A DNA stretch of 64,000 nt from Pseudomonadaceae bacterium. Lineage in GTDB: Bacteria; Pseudomonadota; Gammaproteobacteria; Pseudomonadales; Azotimanducaceae. The translations under genes and the position numbers were made by a program. Positions 61,450 to 64,000 of this stretch are shown in pieces. The notes beneath the pieces were generated by a model. The model was not told the origin of the DNA. It ran no database searches and saw only the letters and a program-made list of their open reading frames with translations. The stretch lies in contig JANSXA010000004.1 of assembly GCA_024743175.1 (NCBI GenBank), positions 1-64,000 of the forward strand, in the 5' to 3' direction. Within the stretch, counting starts at the first letter, position 1, and every line of letters begins with the position of its first letter.

Positions 61450-62982
61450 TTGAACCGTGACGTAAGACACGCCTGGGCAGCATTGGATCTTGGCTCAAAC
61501 AGTTTCCATTTGTTGATCGTTCAGCCCCAGGGTGCGAGTTTTATTGTGCATGAGCGGCTTAAAGAAAAGGTCCAGTTGCTTGGCGGTTTCAAAGATGATC
61601 GCCTGGCGGAAGATGCGCAACAACGTGGGCTCGCGTGCCTGCGCAGGTTTGCACAGAGACTGGCAGCAATACCTGCGGAACGCCTGGTTGTAAAAGGTAC
61701 CTATGCGCTGCGACGGGCACTTGATACGCAGAAGTTCCTGCAGGCTGCACAACAGATATTAGGGGTGCCGGTAGAGGTGATCAGCGGCGACTACGAGGCC
61801 CGCTTGATTTATGCCGCGGTCACCCACCATGCCAGTACCTCAAAAGCACCTCAGCTGGTTCTGGATATTGGCGGCGGCAGCACAGAGTTTGCGTTCGGAT
61901 TTGGCCCGAATGTGGAAGCCGCAGCCTCCGTCGACACAGGTTGTGTGGCATTTAAAGATCGCTACTTCAGCGACGTCGATCAGGCGGAAGGTTACGCTGC
62001 GGCGAAGCGCGCGGCTAAAGCCGCGTTGGCCGAGCAATTAGCAGGTGGTGGAATTTCCGCTGCGCAACTGCGCGCTGTAAGCGCTCAAGTCTTTGGCACC
62101 AGCGGCACCATCGAATCAATCCAAACGGTATCCGAGGCGAACGGCTGGTCCCGCGGTTGTATTACCCATGAGGCAATGCAGCGGCTTGAGCGCGCCATAG
62201 TCGAAGATCGCTGGGTGCTGCAAGCCGGTTTGCCGGGACTGCCACCAGATCGTGCGGATATATTCCCGGCCGGAGCTGCGATTCTCAGTGCATGCTTTGA
62301 AGTACTGGAAATCGAACAACTGACCTATGTTGATGTATCTTTGTTACAGGGCATTATTTGTGAGCAACTGGTGATCGATACGCAACGCGACGTACGCGAA
62401 GATACGGTAGAGCAGCTACGTAAACGTTTTGCAATAGATGCGGAGCAGGCGCGTCGGGTAACCACAACAGCATTAGGGCTTTATGACCAGTGTGGTGATT
62501 GGTGTGAGGGTGGTGAAGACTATCGTGATCTGTTGCGTTGGGCGGCTGATCTGCATGAAATTGGCGTGCATATCGCTGCACGGCATTATCACCGTCACGG
62601 GGCTTATGTGGTCAAGCACGCTGAACTGCCAGGTTTCAGCGAACACCAGCAGAGTGTGCTGGCGTTGTTGATTCGAGGACATCGGCGCAGTATGCCGGGC
62701 CTGGCCTTCCGCATTTTTGACAGTGATGAGGCGCGCATTCTGATGCGCCTGGTTGCTTTGTTACGTATTGCGGTGATTCTGGAGCGCAGTCACAGTGATG
62801 CGCAATCTCCGCAGCTTGTCCTCAAAGCCTCGGGTAACCGACTTGAAGTGTTGTTTGAAAACAGCTGGCTGGCGAACCACCCGCTGTCGCTGCGTGAACT
62901 GGAAGTTGAGTCTCAGCAACAGGCGTTAGTCGACTTGGAGCTGGTTTGCGCGGATGCTTCACGCGCAGATCAGCTTGATTGA
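61450..62982 (+). CDS. ppx: Exopolyphosphatase (Ppx/GppA family)
   Basis: About 510 residues. WAALDLGSNSFHLLIVQ and VLDIGGGSTEFAFGFG are the sugar-kinase-fold phosphate loops, and FGTSGTIESIQT the third. A C-terminal HD-type region follows (LLRWAADLHEIGVHIAARHYHRHGAYVVKHAELPGFS). It degrades polyphosphate or pppGpp. No ATG is available near the family N-terminus: TTG at 61450 is the best start. Divergent from trxA. Confidence 0.92.
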   Translation: MNRDVRHAWAALDLGSNSFHLLIVQPQGASFIVHERLKEKVQLLGGFKDDRLAEDAQQRGLACLRRFAQRLAAIPAERLVVKGTYALRRALDTQKFLQAAQQILGVPVEVISGDYEARLIYAAVTHHASTSKAPQLVLDIGGGSTEFAFGFGPNVEAAASVDTGCVAFKDRYFSDVDQAEGYAAAKRAAKAALAEQLAGGGISAAQLRAVSAQVFGTSGTIESIQTVSEANGWSRGCITHEAMQRLERAIVEDRWVLQAGLPGLPPDRADIFPAGAAILSACFEVLEIEQLTYVDVSLLQGIICEQLVIDTQRDVREDTVEQLRKRFAIDAEQARRVTTTALGLYDQCGDWCEGGEDYRDLLRWAADLHEIGVHIAARHYHRHGAYVVKHAELPGFSEHQQSVLALLIRGHRRSMPGLAFRIFDSDEARILMRLVALLRIAVILERSHSDAQSPQLVLKASGNRLEVLFENSWLANHPLSLRELEVESQQQALVDLELVCADASRADQLD

Positions 62983-63024
62983 CCTGTTGTCTGCCGCCAC
63001 GGGTCGCTGTGTGACCCAAAAAAT

Positions 63025-63801
63025 TTAGGTCAAGGATTTGATTATCATCCAGGACCCCATGGCAAGCATCATCAGATTTTCGGTCAATGAAATAAAACCC
63101 AGAGGCACGTTGCTGTTGCCACCAACACAGGCACATTTGATTTCTCGTTTATCGATGTAAACTGCTTTCAAGACGGAGACGGCGCCGACACCACCGATAA
63201 AAAGTGCGATCGGCGATGATAACCATACGAAGGCACCAGAAATCATCAGAATGCCGGCCAGGGCCTCTGCGTAGGGGTAGACATAACCATAACGCACCCA
63301 CCGCTTTGCAAGCAGATCATAGTTCAGAAACATCGTGGAAAAGCTCTCAATATCCTGCAGCTTCTGAACGGCAAGAAAACACATTGATATGGCAATGAAC
63401 CATTCCAAGGTTCGAAGTGTTAACAAGCTACCTAGAGCAAACCAACTCAAAGCAAGAGCCATCAGAGCAGCCACTGCAAAAATCACGACAACCGGCCGGT
63501 AAGTGGTCTCGTCTTCTCCTTTGACTTCCTGGCCAAGATGTTCTCGAAGAGCGTCGTAACCCCCAATCCTCTGATCGCCTATCCAGATCTGGGGTGTTGT
63601 TTCTACGTTGTGCTCTGCTCGAAAATCGTCGGTTTCATCACGAGTTTTGAGGTGATGATCATCAACTTCGAAGCCTTCTCGCTGAAGAAGATCTTTCGCC
63701 TTGATGCCGTAGGGGCAGGTATGGGTATCCATCACCATTCGATATAGCGTGGCGGTCTTCGGTTTATTTTTCGGGTCAATGTGCTTTTTTGTAGTACTCA
63801 T
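63025..63801 (-). CDS. Glutaredoxin fused to MauE/DoxX-like membrane domain
   Basis: 258 residues. Residues ~15-90 are a glutaredoxin: MDTHTCPYGIKAKDLLQREGFEVDDHHL has the CPYG active site with one Cys, and VETTPQIWIGDQRIGGYDAL the cis-Pro and GSH region. Residues ~105-258 have four membrane helices of MauE/DoxX type, with IKCACVGGNSNVP offering a membrane Cys pair. Such pairs suggest thiol redox transfer across the membrane. It diverges from a CsoR-type gene with a shared operator. Confidence 0.82.
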   Translation of the reverse strand: MSTTKKHIDPKNKPKTATLYRMVMDTHTCPYGIKAKDLLQREGFEVDDHHLKTRDETDDFRAEHNVETTPQIWIGDQRIGGYDALREHLGQEVKGEDETTYRPVVVIFAVAALMALALSWFALGSLLTLRTLEWFIAISMCFLAVQKLQDIESFSTMFLNYDLLAKRWVRYGYVYPYAEALAGILMISGAFVWLSSPIALFIGGVGAVSVLKAVYIDKREIKCACVGGNSNVPLGFISLTENLMMLAMGSWMIIKSLT

Positions 63802-63814
63802 AGTGCTATACTAC

Positions 63815-63831
63815 ATACCCCTATAGGGTAT
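63815..63831. promoter_or_regulatory. CsoR-type operator palindrome
   Basis: ATACCC (63815-63820) and GGGTAT (63826-63831) are perfect arms around CTATA. A/T-flanked G-tract dyads of this kind are the operators of CsoR/CstR family repressors. It lies within the 30-bp gap between the divergent glutaredoxin-MauE and csoR genes, next to the csoR start, so it can repress both. Confidence 0.72.
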
Positions 63832-64000
63832 ATGTCAAGACACATGAATTTGGAAAAAGAAGCCACCATCAAGCGACTCAACAGAATCGAGGGGCAAGTG
63901 CGAGGTATCGCGCGGATGATTGAAGAAGAGCGCTACTGCATTGATATTCTGCAGCAAATGCAGGCGATCAAATCCGCATTCGCTCGAGTGGAGGACGCGA
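63832..64000 (+). CDS. CsoR/RcnR family metal- or thiol-sensing repressor (partial)
   Basis: The first 56 codons are visible; the window ends before the stop. MNLEKEATIKRLNRIEGQVRGIARMIEEERYCIDILQQMQAIKSAF is the classical DUF156/CsoR N-terminus, with the sensor Cys in RYC. The later His and Cys that separate copper-sensing CsoR from persulfide-sensing CstR or formaldehyde FrmR fall outside. Start 63832 or 63844. Confidence 0.9.
   Translation, partial: MSRHMNLEKEATIKRLNRIEGQVRGIARMIEEERYCIDILQQMQAIKSAFARVEDA

Overview
The window is a chromosome segment of a gammaproteobacterium, most likely a marine or aquatic member of the Pseudomonadales/Cellvibrionales lineage. This is inferred from gene content and order: argH facing algZ-algR-hemC-hemD-hemX-hemY; yifB-ubiK facing glnK-amtB with a SutA-like gene behind it; yigB/xerC/DUF484/dapF/lysA/lptM; and ppx facing trxA near rho. 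About 67 protein genes are supported. No tRNA, rRNA or CRISPR array was seen.

1-2.9 kb: the 3' end of a tyrosine recombinase opens the window. A gene-poor stretch follows with a weak small ORF, a nested inverted repeat and what looks like a Nudix hydrolase remnant, then a tight minus-strand set (metallophosphoesterase, ArfB, TesB).

2.9-24.5 kb: mostly single metabolic and envelope genes. They include a membrane-anchored glutamate-synthase-like flavoprotein, a MAPEG protein, a lipoprotein fusing two hydrolase domains, a second TesB, a CinA-type amidase, an LLM flavoprotein, M20 and beta-lactamase-fold hydrolases, a long coiled-coil protein with tandem heptad repeats and a C-terminal HhH-like domain, a LuxR-type regulator fused to an apparently nucleophile-less alpha/beta hydrolase, a diheme cytochrome c, alanine racemase and an SDR.

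24.5-36.6 kb: amino-acid and branched-chain catabolism. An Lrp/AsnC regulator faces alanine dehydrogenase, a class III omega-aminotransferase and a ThDP enzyme. The arrangement resembles the taurine Tpa-Ald-Xsc logic but with a different ThDP enzyme. Methylcrotonyl-CoA carboxylase beta and alpha subunits and isovaleryl-CoA dehydrogenase (leucine breakdown) follow. They are split by a 1.6-kb accessory patch with an NTF2-like gene and a DUF6306-like gene, flanked by near-identical 21-bp direct repeats.

36.6-48.2 kb: cytochrome c5, YifB and UbiK, then a nitrogen-control block with a sigma-54 promoter and an NtrC-like site ahead of a TorF-type porin, glnK and amtB. A strong terminator, a short SutA homologue and threonine synthase follow. 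The minus-strand lysine/DAP and chromosome-resolution block is next; it includes a 52-residue LptM lipoprotein gene overlapping lysA.

48.2-64 kb: argH, the AlgZ/AlgR two-component pair joined to the heme genes, a flavin-reductase-like gene and rho. A five-gene accessory insert (two GFA proteins, an esterase-like hydrolase, a membrane protein and a gluzincin-like peptidase) lies between rho and trxA. Then come ppx, a glutaredoxin-MauE fusion and a divergent CsoR-family repressor, cut by the window end, that share a 30-bp region holding a copper-operator-like palindrome.
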